A stretch of 64,000 nt of DNA from Streptomyces sp. WMMB303 (GCF_029351045.1 NZ_JARKIN010000002.1:1-64000); one strand, 5' to 3'; shown: positions 34,233 to 42,650, counted from the stretch's first letter. Translations and numbers: made by a program. Notes: generated by a model from the sequence alone, not told the origin.

Positions 34233-34265
34233 GCCCGGGTACCGCCGCTTGGGCGGTACCCGGGC
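34233..34265 (-). terminator. Terminator of array gene 3
   Basis: Perfect 14-bp stem GCCCGGGTACCGCC with a 5-nt loop, 16 bp past the stop codon. Confidence 0.85.
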
Positions 34266-34280
34266 CACTGGTGTGTGGGG

Positions 34281-34379
34281 CTAGTCCGACCGCTTGTGCG
34301 GACTCGGACACACCCACTTGAAGCCGAGGATCTTGATCTTCGTGCTGCCACAGATGCCGCAGGTAGGTGCCTTGCTCAT
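34281..34379 (-). CDS. Array gene 3: 32-residue zinc-ribbon-like peptide
   Basis: Starts at ATG 34379 with GGGAAGAGG upstream. The sequence has CGICGS near the N-terminus and WVCPSPH near the C-terminus, joined by the basic strand TKIKILGFK. This gives three Cys plus a His, enough for one tetrahedral metal site. It is very short for a protein yet has its own ribosome-binding site, terminator and hairpin leader, which argues it is real. Confidence 0.7.
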   Translation of the reverse strand: MSKAPTCGICGSTKIKILGFKWVCPSPHKRSD

Positions 34380-34439
34380 GTCTGCCTCTTCCCTTCGTAT
34401 AGGCCGGGAAGGTAGGAACCGCTCTGTCCGCGGTCCGAA

Positions 34440-34568
34440 GTGGTTTTCCCTGCCCGACGCGACCCGGCCGCACTGCGCTGGGGCGGGAGGCAACCGGGTG
34501 AGGAACGAGTCCGGTTGCCTCCCGTCTCGGCGCAGTGCAGCCTCAAAGCGTCGGGCAGGGAAAACCAC
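34440..34568. promoter_or_regulatory. Hairpin leader R3 (candidate ssDNA promoter)
   Basis: A palindrome of 129 bp with a different sequence from R1/R2 but the same plan. A perfect 21-bp base stem (34440-34460 with 34548-34568) is followed by a 9-by-9 nt mismatched loop (GACCCGGCC opposite AGCCTCAAA), then GCACTGCGC/GCGCAGTGC, then an upper stem closed by CAACCGG/CCGGTTG. Right arm: TTGCCT (34515-34520), 17 nt, CAGCCT (34538-34543), the latter reaching into the mismatched loop. Confidence 0.8.
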
Positions 34569-35102
34569 CCGGAGCACAGGCACGGCGGTCCCAGAGATAG
34601 GCCGAAAACGGCGGGGCGGAAGGCGGCATTCCGCGCTCAGCAGACGGCCCCAGCCTCGAGCGAAGCCGGATCCGCAGATACGGCAGGACAGTCCGCCTAG
34701 CCCGCGCCATGCGGCGAACGAAGTACGCGCAGAAGGCCCGGTGCCCGTCGTAGTACAACAGCACCGAGGATCTCGGTCGCTCAACGCCTCATCGTGCAGC
34801 CAAGCATCGGAATGCGCTGTCTGCGCGCCCGAGTTCCCTTGCCTGATGCGAGCCGATCGCCTGAGGAGGAGAAGCTGCCGTACCGGAACAGGTGTACCGG
34901 ATGCTCCCCGGCGGCGTGACGCGACGCCGAGTAGTCGGTTCACCGGTCTGCGTGGGTCGTGGAACGCCTTCAGGATCAGAGGAGGAAAGAGTGGGTCGAC
35001 ATGAGGACCGGCCTCCGCAACGGCGTCACTCGTCCGCACCGGCACAGGAAGAACGGCCCAGGCGCCCGAAGGCACCCGGGCCGACACCGACCGGTCAGGC
35101 AG
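34569..35102 (+). other. Spacer without supported gene
   Basis: About 530 bp between hairpin R3 and the terminator of array gene 4. No frame has a ribosome-binding site together with recognisable content. A hairpin GGCCCAGGCGCC-CGAA-GGCACCCGGGCC at about 35058-35085 may be an additional terminator. Confidence 0.4.
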
Positions 35103-35136
35103 TCGGCCGTTGCCCGCGGAACGGGGCAACGGCCGA
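35103..35136 (-). terminator. Terminator of array gene 4
   Basis: Perfect 13-bp stem TCGGCCGTTGCCC with an 8-nt loop, ending 4 bp from the MFS transporter stop codon. Confidence 0.85.
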
Positions 35137-35140
35137 ACGC

Positions 35141-36439
35141 TCAGACCACCGGCTCCTCCACCGGAGCCTCCGCCATCGGATGGTCCTCCCGGATCTCCGG
35201 GGTGAGCGCACGCATCTCCTTGCGGAGCACCGTGCCCTGAGTCGCCAGGAAGTACAGGACCGCAGCCACGATCAGCGGCACGGTCAGTCCGAACCGGTCC
35301 ACGAGCCCCCCCGCGAGGAGACCGCCGATGACGCCTCCCGCCCTGGCAGTCGAACCGCTGATCGCGGTGACCCGCATACGGAACTTCTCGGGCGGCCACT
35401 GGTAGACGATCCGCCCTACCACCGCGAAGGGAAACGCTCCGGCGAACCCGGCGGAGGCCCAGGAGACCACGACGACCCACGTCGGTGCGTTCAGAGCCAG
35501 TACGAGCGGCTGGGGAACGATCAGGAGATACCCCACGGACATAAGCACAGCGGGCCGCACCCGCTCGACCAGATACACGGCGGCGATGCTCCCTGCGAGC
35601 CCCGCGAACGCAGCCGCACTGAAGAGCAAAGCGATCACTGGTGCTTCCTTGCCGGTCTCGCGAGCCCACATGGGCAGGAACACACCGGCCATAGGCGCGA
35701 CGAGGAACTCCATGGAGCACAGCATCAATTGCAGCCTGATCAGCACCCTCGCCCTGCGGAAGTAGCCGATCCCTTCACCGAGGCTCCGCCAGTACCCGAG
35801 CTTGCCCTCGCTCAGGTGCACCTTCGGCTCCATGCCGTGCGGCAACGCCAGACCGACGATCAAGGTATCCGCAGCGAACAGCGCAGCCGCCACTACCAGT
35901 GCGACCGCCGGCATCGGCACCAGAAACCCACCGAGCAGAGCCCCGAGCACCAGGCTCGCGGTCGTCGTCATCGTAGCCAGGCTGATGCCGCGTTTCGGCT
36001 CGACACCAACATGCCGCGCCGCCGCAGGAGCCAGTCCCTTCTTCGCCGCGAGAGCCGCACCGCTCGATGCACTCGAAACCGCCAGCAGCACCAGCAGCAC
36101 CGGGAAGGACAGCGCGTTCATGGCGACGAGCGCGGCGATCGCTACGAACGCAAGCGTCTGAATCCCGGTGCCGATCCACGATGTCCGCCGCAGTCCGAAG
36201 CGGTCCACCACGGGCCCGGCCAAGAACCTCACCACGACGCCCGGAAACACCTCGGCGGCGAAGGCACTCCCCGCATGACTCCCACTACCGGTCGTGGAGA
36301 CCACGAACCACGGCACGATGATCGTGAGCATCCAGTAGCCCATGCTCCCCGTGAGCGTCGAGGTGAGCACCCACGTCAGCGGAGCGAACTGCCGTGCCCG
36401 CGACCACCGCAAGGCCAAGTCCTTACGTGACATGACCAT
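35141..36439 (-). CDS. Array gene 4: MFS transporter
   Basis: A 432-residue integral membrane protein from ATG 36439 with AGGAGG 6 nt upstream. It has about twelve hydrophobic segments, with the family loop pattern between helices 2 and 3 (GPVVDRFGLRRTSW) and again in the second half (GGLVDRFGLT). It looks like a drug-efflux-type or effector-export MFS member; the substrate cannot be told. It is 35-40% alike by eye to array gene 5. A 12-TM transporter among tiny soluble proteins, behind the same sort of hairpin leader, is notable. Confidence 0.88.
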   Translation of the reverse strand: MVMSRKDLALRWSRARQFAPLTWVLTSTLTGSMGYWMLTIIVPWFVVSTTGSGSHAGSAFAAEVFPGVVVRFLAGPVVDRFGLRRTSWIGTGIQTLAFVAIAALVAMNALSFPVLLVLLAVSSASSGAALAAKKGLAPAAARHVGVEPKRGISLATMTTTASLVLGALLGGFLVPMPAVALVVAAALFAADTLIVGLALPHGMEPKVHLSEGKLGYWRSLGEGIGYFRRARVLIRLQLMLCSMEFLVAPMAGVFLPMWARETGKEAPVIALLFSAAAFAGLAGSIAAVYLVERVRPAVLMSVGYLLIVPQPLVLALNAPTWVVVVSWASAGFAGAFPFAVVGRIVYQWPPEKFRMRVTAISGSTARAGGVIGGLLAGGLVDRFGLTVPLIVAAVLYFLATQGTVLRKEMRALTPEIREDHPMAEAPVEEPVV

Positions 36440-36483
36440 GACACCTCCTGTGTCAGAGGAGGCTCGGAACCCAGAAAACGGGT

Positions 36484-36620
36484 CCCGATGCCCCGCCGGG
36501 AACGTCCCGGCGGGGGGCCACGGACAGGTGCTGGAGGTACCGGGGTGCGGCGCAGCAAGCCCCGGTACCTCCAGCACCTGTCAAGCTCTCTTGCCGGGAT
36601 GTTCTCGGCGGGGCATCGGG
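36484..36620. promoter_or_regulatory. Hairpin leader R4 (variant)
   Basis: A palindrome of 137 bp whose base is 44 nt from the start codon. Outer arms CCGATGCCCCGCCGGGAAC / GTTCTCGGCGGGGCATCGG; upper stem GACAGGTGCTGGAGGTACCG and its perfect complement. The right arm has CAAGCT (36582-36587) in the unpaired AAGCTCTC segment, but no TTG hexamer stands 16-18 nt before it, unlike nine of the other leaders. Confidence 0.7.
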
Positions 36621-37420
36621 ACCCCCACCCCAGCCGCCCACTCGGACTCGCAACCACAGACCTTGATCAATCCAGCAAGGGGCAGCCGTCGATACAGGAC
36701 ATGGACGAGTCCGCATAAGACGCAGCCGAGTTCTCCGACTCCGCCAACACGCGATGCTCAGGACAGCAGGGCACTCCCCCACGTCCGACCGGACAACCTC
36801 ACATCCGAGCACCCGACCGCCTGCACGCTCACCCCCGGCTCCCGACCCGAGACGTCACAGGCACCCCTACCGCCGACGACTCACGCCGGCAGCAACCTCT
36901 CCAGCACGCCTCACAGACAGCCACGTCGACCAACCGACCCCGTCCAGCAGCAGCTGCGCAACACTCACGAGCACACTGGCGCCACGACAGACGACAGTCG
37001 ACCGACCCGCACAGAGGACGTCCCCGCCGCCCCCTTTCCGCACCGCCCGCACTCGCGCATCGACACGCGAACGTACGAACACCGTCCGCCGCCGCTACCC
37101 CCTCGCCCGTCTCAGAAGCGCGATACCCCGCGGGTGGAGACACACAGGCGACCCCGGCGAACCACCGAGCCGTGAGACCGTTTGGGCGACCCGCGACCGC
37201 CACTCCCCCACTGGCCGTCACCTGCCGCGGCCTCCTCGGGGTTGTGGGCTGAGAAACGAGAAGCGTCCACCCACAGTCCGCGCGGACCGGGCCACGAAGG
37301 CGGGGTGCGGGCCCGGCCTCCTCACGCACGACGTACACGCCCAGGCCCCTGCCTCACGTCGAAACCGGACCGACGAGTCAGCCCAGCAGCACCCGAGCCC
37401 CTCACCCAAGCTCACACACA
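36621..37420 (+). other. Long G-poor spacer, no supported gene
   Basis: About 800 bp with no convincing gene on either strand. The plus strand is rich in C and A and poor in G for several hundred bases (about 36740-37100), unlike coding DNA around it. The open frames here lack start context and recognisable motifs. Confidence 0.45.
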
Positions 37421-37461
37421 GGTGGGGCCTCGGCGCCACCCTGCGGCACCGAGGCCCCACC
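37421..37461 (-). terminator. Terminator of array gene 5
   Basis: 13-bp perfect stem GGTGGGGCCTCGG (37421-37433 with 37449-37461) around a 15-nt loop, 39 bp past the stop codon. Confidence 0.8.
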
Positions 37462-37499
37462 GATCAGTCAGCCGCCGCCCACCGAAGCGGGCAGCGGCC

Positions 37500-38810
37500 T
37501 CAGCCCGTGGGCTCCTTCACCAGGCCCGTCTCCGGGACCTTCGCAGACACCCCCGGGGGGAGCGCCCGGAAGCGCTTGGAGAGCACCGTGCTCTGCGTCA
37601 CGGCCATGAACACCGCCGCGCAGGGAAGCAGCGCGCCCAGCCCGAAAGCGGTCACAGCCACCGGGAGAACGAGCGGCCCGAAGGCACTCCCCGACCTCTG
37701 GAAGGAGCCCATGACCGACATGGTGCGCGTCCGGAACTCCGCACTGGCCACCTGGTACTTCACCTTCTCCGCCTCCGCATAGGCGAAGGAGCCGCAGAAG
37801 CCGGCAGCGAACCAGATCGCCTTGACCCAGGACAGCGGCACGTCCACACCCAGCGCGACCGAGCCCAGCGCGATCATCTGCAGCGCGATCATGGGGTACG
37901 TCACCGAAACGATCAGCCAGGGGCGGACCTTATCGCCCACCCGGATCGCGACGAGGCTTCCCACGAAGCCTGCAACCGCTGCCAAGGTGACGATCACCGG
38001 GATCTCGCCAGCAGCGACGCCGACCTTATCGGCCCAGGCCGGCAGCATCACACCGTTCAGGGGAGCGTTCAGGAACTCGACGGTGAAGAGCATCACAGCC
38101 ACCCTGGACAGCAGGTCGTGCTTGCGGACGTACTTCACACCCGCACCCTGGCTCTTCCAGTAGCCGGCCTCACCCGCCGCGCGTCCTGCCGGGGCAGGAG
38201 CCGGCGCCATCTCCCGCGGCATCGCCAGGATGAACAGTACGTTCGCCACGAACAGCGCCGCGGAGACCAGCAGAGCCACCATGGGCAACGACCCCAGGAA
38301 CGAACCGAGCGACAGACCGGCCGCCTGGCCACCAATGAGCACCGCCGCGTTGAAGCTGACACCGACGCTCTCACGCACACCGACGTACGAAGCCGCCCGC
38401 GGAACCAGGTTGTCCTTGGCCAGGGTGCCCGCGCCTCCGACCCCGCCGAGCAGCGCGAGGAGAGCGAACAAGACCGGGAAGGACAGCGAGTCCGTCCAGA
38501 AGAGCACCGCGATCACAGCCACGACAACCGCCTCGATCGCGGCGGCCCACGCCCCGATCCGCCGCAGGCCCAATCGCTCCGCGTTCGGCCCCACCAGGAA
38601 CCGGACCATGAACGCGAACCCCAGGATCGCGAAGATGACCGACCCCGCCTGGCTCATGCTGCCAGTAGTGGCGAACACGAAGAGGGGCATGCTCATGACC
38701 AACGCAAACTCAGCGAGGCCACCCGCCAACACGGCGCCCAGCGCCATACCGAAAGGCGTGAAGTGCCCTGCGTTCACAAGCCGCAGGCGCAAGCCGTTCC
38801 ACGTAGACAC
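37500..38810 (-). CDS. Array gene 5: MFS transporter
   Basis: A 436-residue integral membrane protein from GTG 38810 with GGGAGG upstream. About twelve hydrophobic segments, with the loop VGPNAERLGLRRIGAW between helices 2 and 3. It is similar in length and order of motifs to array gene 4 (for example YWKSQGAGVKYVRKH versus YWRSLGEGIGYFRRA, and EFRTRTMSVMGS versus KFRMRVTAISGS), so the two are diverged paralogues. The substrate is unknown. Its leader R5 is a close variant of R4, suggesting gene and leader were duplicated together. Confidence 0.88.
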   Translation of the reverse strand: MSTWNGLRLRLVNAGHFTPFGMALGAVLAGGLAEFALVMSMPLFVFATTGSMSQAGSVIFAILGFAFMVRFLVGPNAERLGLRRIGAWAAAIEAVVVAVIAVLFWTDSLSFPVLFALLALLGGVGGAGTLAKDNLVPRAASYVGVRESVGVSFNAAVLIGGQAAGLSLGSFLGSLPMVALLVSAALFVANVLFILAMPREMAPAPAPAGRAAGEAGYWKSQGAGVKYVRKHDLLSRVAVMLFTVEFLNAPLNGVMLPAWADKVGVAAGEIPVIVTLAAVAGFVGSLVAIRVGDKVRPWLIVSVTYPMIALQMIALGSVALGVDVPLSWVKAIWFAAGFCGSFAYAEAEKVKYQVASAEFRTRTMSVMGSFQRSGSAFGPLVLPVAVTAFGLGALLPCAAVFMAVTQSTVLSKRFRALPPGVSAKVPETGLVKEPTG

Positions 38811-38853
38811 GGCTGGTACCTCCCAACTCCATCAGGAGCGGGGACCTGCATCA

Positions 38854-39001
38854 CAGGCCCCTGTGCTCCGCCGGGAGCGTCCCGGCATGGGAGGCCCGGA
38901 CAGATGCCGGAGGTACCGGGGTGCGGCGCAGCAAGCCCCGGTGCCTCCGGGATCTGTCAAGCTCTCTTGCCGGGTCGCTTCAGGCGGGGCACCGGGGCCT
39001 G
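38854..39001. promoter_or_regulatory. Hairpin leader R5 (variant)
   Basis: A palindrome of 148 bp closely related to R4. Outer arms start CAGGCCCC and end GGGGCCTG; the upper stem has GACAGATGCCGGAGGTACCG paired imperfectly with its partner. CAAGCT lies at 38958-38963 in the unpaired AAGCTCTC segment; no -35-like TTG lies at the usual distance. Confidence 0.7.
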
Positions 39002-39791
39002 ACGCGCCCACGGGATACATGGATCTGGGAGTTGCGGCAGCGGACCTTGATGGCCCGGGAAAGAAGCTGTCCCGGACATGAACCGGCTACGAACCGAGTT
39101 CAGGACAGACGAAATGACCTGCCCGCCGTCACGCCCCGACGACGGCTCAGGACCAGAGAAAGAACATCCCCGCAACCGACCGGACACGATCCCCCACGCC
39201 CCCGCGCACCTGCCCGATCACCACCTCACCGGCCCGGCCCGGCCCGGCCCACGACGTCACCGCGCCACCCTGGCCGCCGATGAACAACAGCAGCAGCCAG
39301 CAGCAGCACCCGCCGGGGGGCACACCCTCACACCACAGCCACCACAACCCGCGCCAAACCAACCCAGCGCTGACGGCACCCACACAGCACGGCACACTGC
39401 CGCACCCGCCACGTCCTCAACCCGACGCACACCGCAAGACCCAGCAGGCCATACGACGTCGGAACAGCGCGCACCCCGAACAGACCCGCCTCACGACTCC
39501 GCACCCCAACACGCGGCCCCACACAGCGCGTGACATCACCAGCCCCAGCCCAACCACTCCAGCCCAGCCCCGCCCCGCCTCAGCAACCCCGCGCGCCGAC
39601 CTCCGGAGAGCCCCACACCCTCGCCGAGAAGAAGCACCCGCCCCACCCCGAGCGAAACGGGCTCAAGCGACGGCACCCGGACACGCGGAAGTACCGGAGC
39701 AGGACCGATCCGAACCCCGTCTCGCGCCGGCCAATAGCCGGCACACCGCACCCCGGTCAACCACCGTGCCGGACGGGAAGAACACACGAAA
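39002..39791 (+). other. Long G-poor spacer, no supported gene
   Basis: About 790 bp between R5 and the terminator of array gene 6. The plus strand is C/A-rich and G-poor (for example about 39180-39560, with many CCACAC/CCAACC runs). Open frames on both strands are artefacts of this composition: they are Pro/Thr/His-rich, without start sites or motifs. Confidence 0.45.
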
Positions 39792-39829
39792 AGGCCCCGG
39801 TCCCCCACCGAAGTGGGAGACCGGGGCCT
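39792..39829 (-). terminator. Terminator of array gene 6
   Basis: 17-bp stem with one mismatch (AGGCCCCGGTCCCCCAC and partner) and a CGAA tetraloop (TTCG on the RNA), 33 bp past the stop. Confidence 0.85.
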
Positions 39830-39862
39830 GCCGTCACTGGGAGGAGCACTCCCCGCGGGGCT

Positions 39863-40237
39863 CTACCAGGTCTCGTTGCCCTCGTAGATGCCTTCGAACA
39901 CCACTCGCCTCACGTCGCCGAGTTCCAGCGGCTTCCGCAGGAGACGGCGCAGCCACACGGACGGCGTCACCTTCTTGAGGTGCCCCGGACCGATCTCGAC
40001 CGAGACCCACCGGTACTCCTCGACGTCCCGCAGGACCTTGGCCCCCGGTGCGTACAGCTCCTGGGCGGCCTCCAGCTGCCCGGCAGGAACCTCGACGAAC
40101 CACTTGTCCGAGCTCCGCTCCCACGGCCGCCGACCCTTGCGGGGAACCTCCACCTGCAGGGTGACCGCCCCCTGGCCCTCATCCGTGGCGACCTTGGCCA
40201 CCAGGCCCTTGATCTCGAGGAAGTAGCAATCCAACAT
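39863..40237 (-). CDS. Array gene 6: 124-residue protein, unknown function
   Basis: Starts at ATG 40237 with AAGGAG 6 nt upstream. The protein begins MLDCYFLEIKGLVAKV and alternates strands and short helices (TLQVEVPRKGRRPWERS, KWFVEVPAGQLEAAQEL, YRWVSVEIGPGHLKKV), ending in a basic helix WLRRLLRKPLELGD. It is soluble, with no Cys motif, and rather basic, so it may bind nucleic acid. No family recognised. Confidence 0.75.
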   Translation of the reverse strand: MLDCYFLEIKGLVAKVATDEGQGAVTLQVEVPRKGRRPWERSSDKWFVEVPAGQLEAAQELYAPGAKVLRDVEEYRWVSVEIGPGHLKKVTPSVWLRRLLRKPLELGDVRRVVFEGIYEGNETW

Positions 40238-40281
40238 GACAGCTCCTTGGCTGTAGACAGCCGGGGAGCGCCCGTGCGGGC

Positions 40282-40420
40282 TGCCCTGGGCACTCTGCCC
40301 TTCCCGGCACGACGCCGTCCGCGTCGCGCCAGAGCCGGGGGCAACCGCTGCGAAGCGGTGGTTGCCCCCGGCTCTGGCGTGGGGCAGGCTCGTGTGCCGG
40401 GAAGGGCAAGTCCCAGAGCA
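40282..40420. promoter_or_regulatory. Hairpin leader R6 (candidate ssDNA promoter)
   Basis: A palindrome of 139 bp. Base arms TGCCCTGGGCACTCTGCCCT and its near-complement lead into CCGGCACG/CGTGTGCCGG, a mismatched loop (ACGCCGTCCGCGT opposite TGGGGCAGGCT), then the long perfect stem CGCCAGAGCCGGGGGCAACC. Right arm: TTGCCC (40362-40367), 17 nt, CAGGCT (40385-40390), the latter inside the loop. Confidence 0.8.
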
Positions 40421-40690
40421 CCCCCTCTGGTGCCTCCGAATGCCTCAAAGCGCGACGCAGGCGAACCGGTCCGGACATCGGTCGGCCTGCGGACTGCCAA
40501 AGCAGAGGGGCGGGAGGACCTCAGCTCATGGACGGCATACCGAAGGCACGCCTACCGGCACGCGACGGGTGACGAAGACTCGAAGGCACGCCGACGAGGA
40601 CAACCGGCACCAGCGACAGCACACGCTCTCCCGCAGACACGAGCAGGACAGCGCCCGGCCACCGCCATGCGGCACACCGAGCGCACAAAA

Positions 40691-40732
40691 AAGGCCCGGT
40701 GCCCGCCGGGGATCCGGCGGGCACCGGGCCTT
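40691..40732 (-). terminator. Terminator of array gene 7
   Basis: Perfect 19-bp stem AAGGCCCGGTGCCCGCCGG with a 4-nt loop, flanked by an A-run on the left (T-run on the transcribed strand). Confidence 0.9.
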
Positions 40733-40841
40733 CTCGCTCTCCCAGCACCCCCGGCACCCGCCGCAGTGACGCACGGGGACCGAGGGTCGCCGCCGCTCAG
40801 CTGCACCCCGTCGTGGAGCTGAGCGGCGATCGGGACGGGAC

Positions 40842-41108
40842 TCAGTCGCAGTCGCCGTCGTGGAAGAGGAAACGGATGCCGCGCCAGCTCTTCTTGCCGG
40901 ACTTCGACCCGCTCGCGCCCTTGGCGAAGGACATCTCACCGGACCCCGGCTGGGAGAGCGCCACGGTCTGCACCGAGGTAGTGCCGAGGCTGCTGTCGCT
41001 GCACTGGCCGTCGTTGCTGGCCTCGTACCGCCAGACCACGAGGACGATGACCAACGCCACCACGAGGACCACGATCACCGTCGTGGTCGAGATGCTGCCC
41101 TTACGCAT
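40842..41108 (-). CDS. Array gene 7: 88-residue single-TM protein
   Basis: Starts at ATG 41108 with GAGGAGGGAAC upstream. MRKGSISTT is followed by one strongly hydrophobic helix (about 10-30, VIVVLVVALVIVLVVW) and a soluble domain of about 55 residues with two Cys (GQCSDSS and the final GDCD) that could pair outside the cell. Orientation by the positive N-terminus: N-in, C-out. It could modify the cell surface or membrane; function unknown. Confidence 0.75.
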   Translation of the reverse strand: MRKGSISTTTVIVVLVVALVIVLVVWRYEASNDGQCSDSSLGTTSVQTVALSQPGSGEMSFAKGASGSKSGKKSWRGIRFLFHDGDCD

Positions 41109-41147
41109 GTTCCCTCCTCTGGAAGGGGACTCGCCGCCTGCTGCGGC

Positions 41148-41288
41148 GCGTGGTGGTCCCCTGTCCGACGCGGGCCGACCGCGCTGCGCTGGGGGTGGGT
41201 GGCAACCGGGCGAGGAGCGAGCCCGGTTGCCACCCACCCCGGGCGTAGTGCAGGCTCAACGCGGCGGACTGGGGGGCACCAGCCACGC
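41148..41288. promoter_or_regulatory. Hairpin leader R7 (candidate ssDNA promoter)
   Basis: A palindrome of 141 bp. Base arms GCGTGGTGGTCCCCTGTCCG with a near-complement; mismatched loop GGCCGACC opposite AGGCTCAA; upper stem GGGTGGGTGGCAACCGGG perfectly complemented except near its foot. Right arm: TTGCCA (41227-41232), 18 nt, CAGGCT (41251-41256), the latter in the loop. Confidence 0.8.
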
Positions 41289-41504
41289 CCGGGCCAGTCA
41301 CGGCAAGGGGTATGGCCGAACGCCAGGGCCGGTGATACGAACGACGGTGCATCGCACCACGGAGTGCCAGCGCTGGACGGACCGCGTCTTCCTCCGCGTC
41401 CGAGCTGGACCGTGCGCAGTCCGGTGGTCTGACCCGACGGCTCCGGGAATACCCGACCCGACGTGAAAGCAACCGGCAACCGTCCCGCCCTCCCAGCACG
41501 ACAA

Positions 41505-41542
41505 AGGCCCCGGCGCCGCCGTTCTCGGCGGCGCCGGGGCCT
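41505..41542 (-). terminator. Terminator-like hairpin without an obvious gene
   Basis: Perfect 16-bp stem AGGCCCCGGCGCCGCC, nearly the same as the one after array gene 11. No supported gene lies between it and the next terminator at 41590, so it may mark a lost array unit or a tandem terminator. Confidence 0.75.
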
Positions 41543-41589
41543 ACGCACCGAACGTAAGGAGTCCCGTTAAGACATACGGCACACACCAA

Positions 41590-41631
41590 CGAGCGTCGGC
41601 GCCCGCCGCTTTGCGGGGACGCCGACGCTCG
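41590..41631 (-). terminator. Terminator of array gene 8
   Basis: 12-bp perfect stem CGAGCGTCGGCG with an inner CCCGC/GCGGG stem, 12 bp past the stop codon of array gene 8. Confidence 0.85.
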
Positions 41632-41642
41632 TCAGTAACGGA

Positions 41643-41777
41643 TCAACGGGGGGAGCTGCAATCGGCGCAGGAGTTCCCGTACGGACCTTCGACGACGGCA
41701 GTGCAGCCGCACACCTCGCACCCAGTGGCGCTCAGGGTCGCCAGCATCTGCACGAGCTCTCGCGCGACGTTCTCCAT
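41643..41777 (-). CDS. Array gene 8: 44-residue zinc-ribbon-like peptide
   Basis: Starts at ATG 41777 with GAGAGG upstream, 42 nt from hairpin R8. An N-terminal helix (ENVARELVQMLATLSATG) precedes a Cys-rich end with CEVCGC and NSCADCSS: five Cys, arranged as two CxxC pairs plus one. This is the third small metal-binding candidate in the array. Not recognised otherwise. Confidence 0.72.
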   Translation of the reverse strand: MENVARELVQMLATLSATGCEVCGCTAVVEGPYGNSCADCSSPR

Positions 41778-41819
41778 GACCTCGTTCCTCTCCGCCGGAG
41801 AGGGGAGGGCCGCTCCTTG

Positions 41820-41956
41820 CGGTCCAGTGGTGGCCCCTGCCCGGCGCAGCTGATCCGCCTTTGGGGTGGGGTGGGGGCAAACACGCTTCTCGTTTGCGGC
41901 CGCCCCACCCCAAAGGCAAGCTGCGAGCGGCGGGCAGGGGCCCCACCACCGGACCG
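41820..41956. promoter_or_regulatory. Hairpin leader R8 (candidate ssDNA promoter)
   Basis: A palindrome of 137 bp of the R1/R2/R9 type. Base arms CGGTCCAGTGGTGG... with ...CCACCACCGGACCG; top closed by GCAAAC/GTTTGC. Right arm: TTGCGG (41894-41899), 17 nt, CAAGCT (41917-41922). Confidence 0.75.
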
Positions 41957-41974
41957 TCAGCCCCACACACCGAT

Positions 41975-42005
41975 GCCCCGGTACCGCCAGGTGCGGTACC
42001 GGGGC
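41975..42005 (-). terminator. Terminator of array gene 9
   Basis: 13-bp perfect stem GCCCCGGTACCGC with loop CAGGT, 21 bp past the stop codon. Confidence 0.85.
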
Positions 42006-42026
42006 CATCAGTGCAGCTGCGCGAGT

Positions 42027-42134
42027 TCAGTCGCCCTGTTCCGAACCGGACTCGCCCTCGTCGTCGGGCCGGGGAGGCGCAGGCCGGGGCTCGTGACCGC
42101 CGGCATCCGTCCACATGCCGCCCTGCTTCGCCAT
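42027..42134 (-). CDS. Array gene 9: 35-residue acidic peptide
   Basis: Starts at ATG 42134 with TTGGAG upstream (the same leader end, TTGGAGTGCACCATG versus TTGGAGCACACCATG, as array gene 2). The peptide is Gly/Pro/Asp/Glu-rich (RPAPPRPDDEGESGSEQGD), probably without fixed structure, and strongly acidic like array gene 1. No family recognised. Confidence 0.6.
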   Translation of the reverse strand: MAKQGGMWTDAGGHEPRPAPPRPDDEGESGSEQGD

Positions 42135-42167
42135 GGTGTGCTCCAATCTCAGCGACGCCGGGCGATG

Positions 42168-42323
42168 TCTCCGTCGGAGGGGTTCCGTGGTGGGCCCCTG
42201 CCCGGCGCTGCCGATCCGCCCGTGGGGCGGCTGGGGCAAACACGCTTCTCGTTTGCGGCCGCCCGCCCCACGGGCAAGCTGCAAGCGGCGGGCCAGGGAC
42301 CCCACGGCCCCTGGCGACGGAGA
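42168..42323. promoter_or_regulatory. Hairpin leader R9 (candidate ssDNA promoter)
   Basis: A palindrome of 156 bp of the R1/R2/R8 type, base arms beginning TCTCCGTCG and ending CGACGGAGA. Right arm: TTGCGG (42253-42258), 16 nt, CAAGCT (42275-42280). Upper stem closed by GCAAAC/GTTTGC. Confidence 0.75.
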
Positions 42324-42575
42324 CGCTGCCCTCCGCCGCCGAGAAGGAGCGGAAGCGTGACCTGCCGGATGCTGCCGAGGCCCGGGAGGCGTCCGAGAAC
42401 ATCCGGGTCACTCGCCCTTCACTGGTCGGCATCCCGCCCGGCGTCGGCAGGAGCGTTGAAGCGGCGCCCCCGGGCGCTCCAGCTTGGCCACGGACACGTC
42501 GCCCTCCGGGCCACAGGCCACGCGGTCTGCGAAGTACATGAACCGACCGCACAACAGCAGGCGGGCCGCACAGAA

Positions 42576-42607
42576 AAGGGCGGCCCCTCGGGAGAGGGGC
42601 CGCCCTT
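42576..42607 (-). terminator. Terminator of array gene 10
   Basis: Perfect 14-bp stem AAGGGCGGCCCCTC with a 4-nt loop; A-rich on the left (T-rich on the RNA strand). Confidence 0.9.
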
Positions 42608-42650
42608 CAAGAAGAGCCGAAGGAGCAGCTCAACCGCTCGCCTCAGTCGG

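Noticed and set aside
34281..35720. Long minus-strand frame ending in array gene 3
   Set aside because: Only the last 32 codons have a ribosome-binding site and Cys motif; the upstream part crosses a hairpin, a terminator and the neighbouring transporter gene.
36754..37782. Plus-strand frames in the C/A-rich spacers
   Set aside because: Pro/Thr/His/Arg-rich composition follows from base bias; no start sites, no motifs, and they run into the antisense of transporter genes.
40842..41237. Longer reading of array gene 7 through hairpin R7
   Set aside because: The added part is the translated palindrome; ATG 41108 has a strong ribosome-binding site and starts a normal membrane protein.
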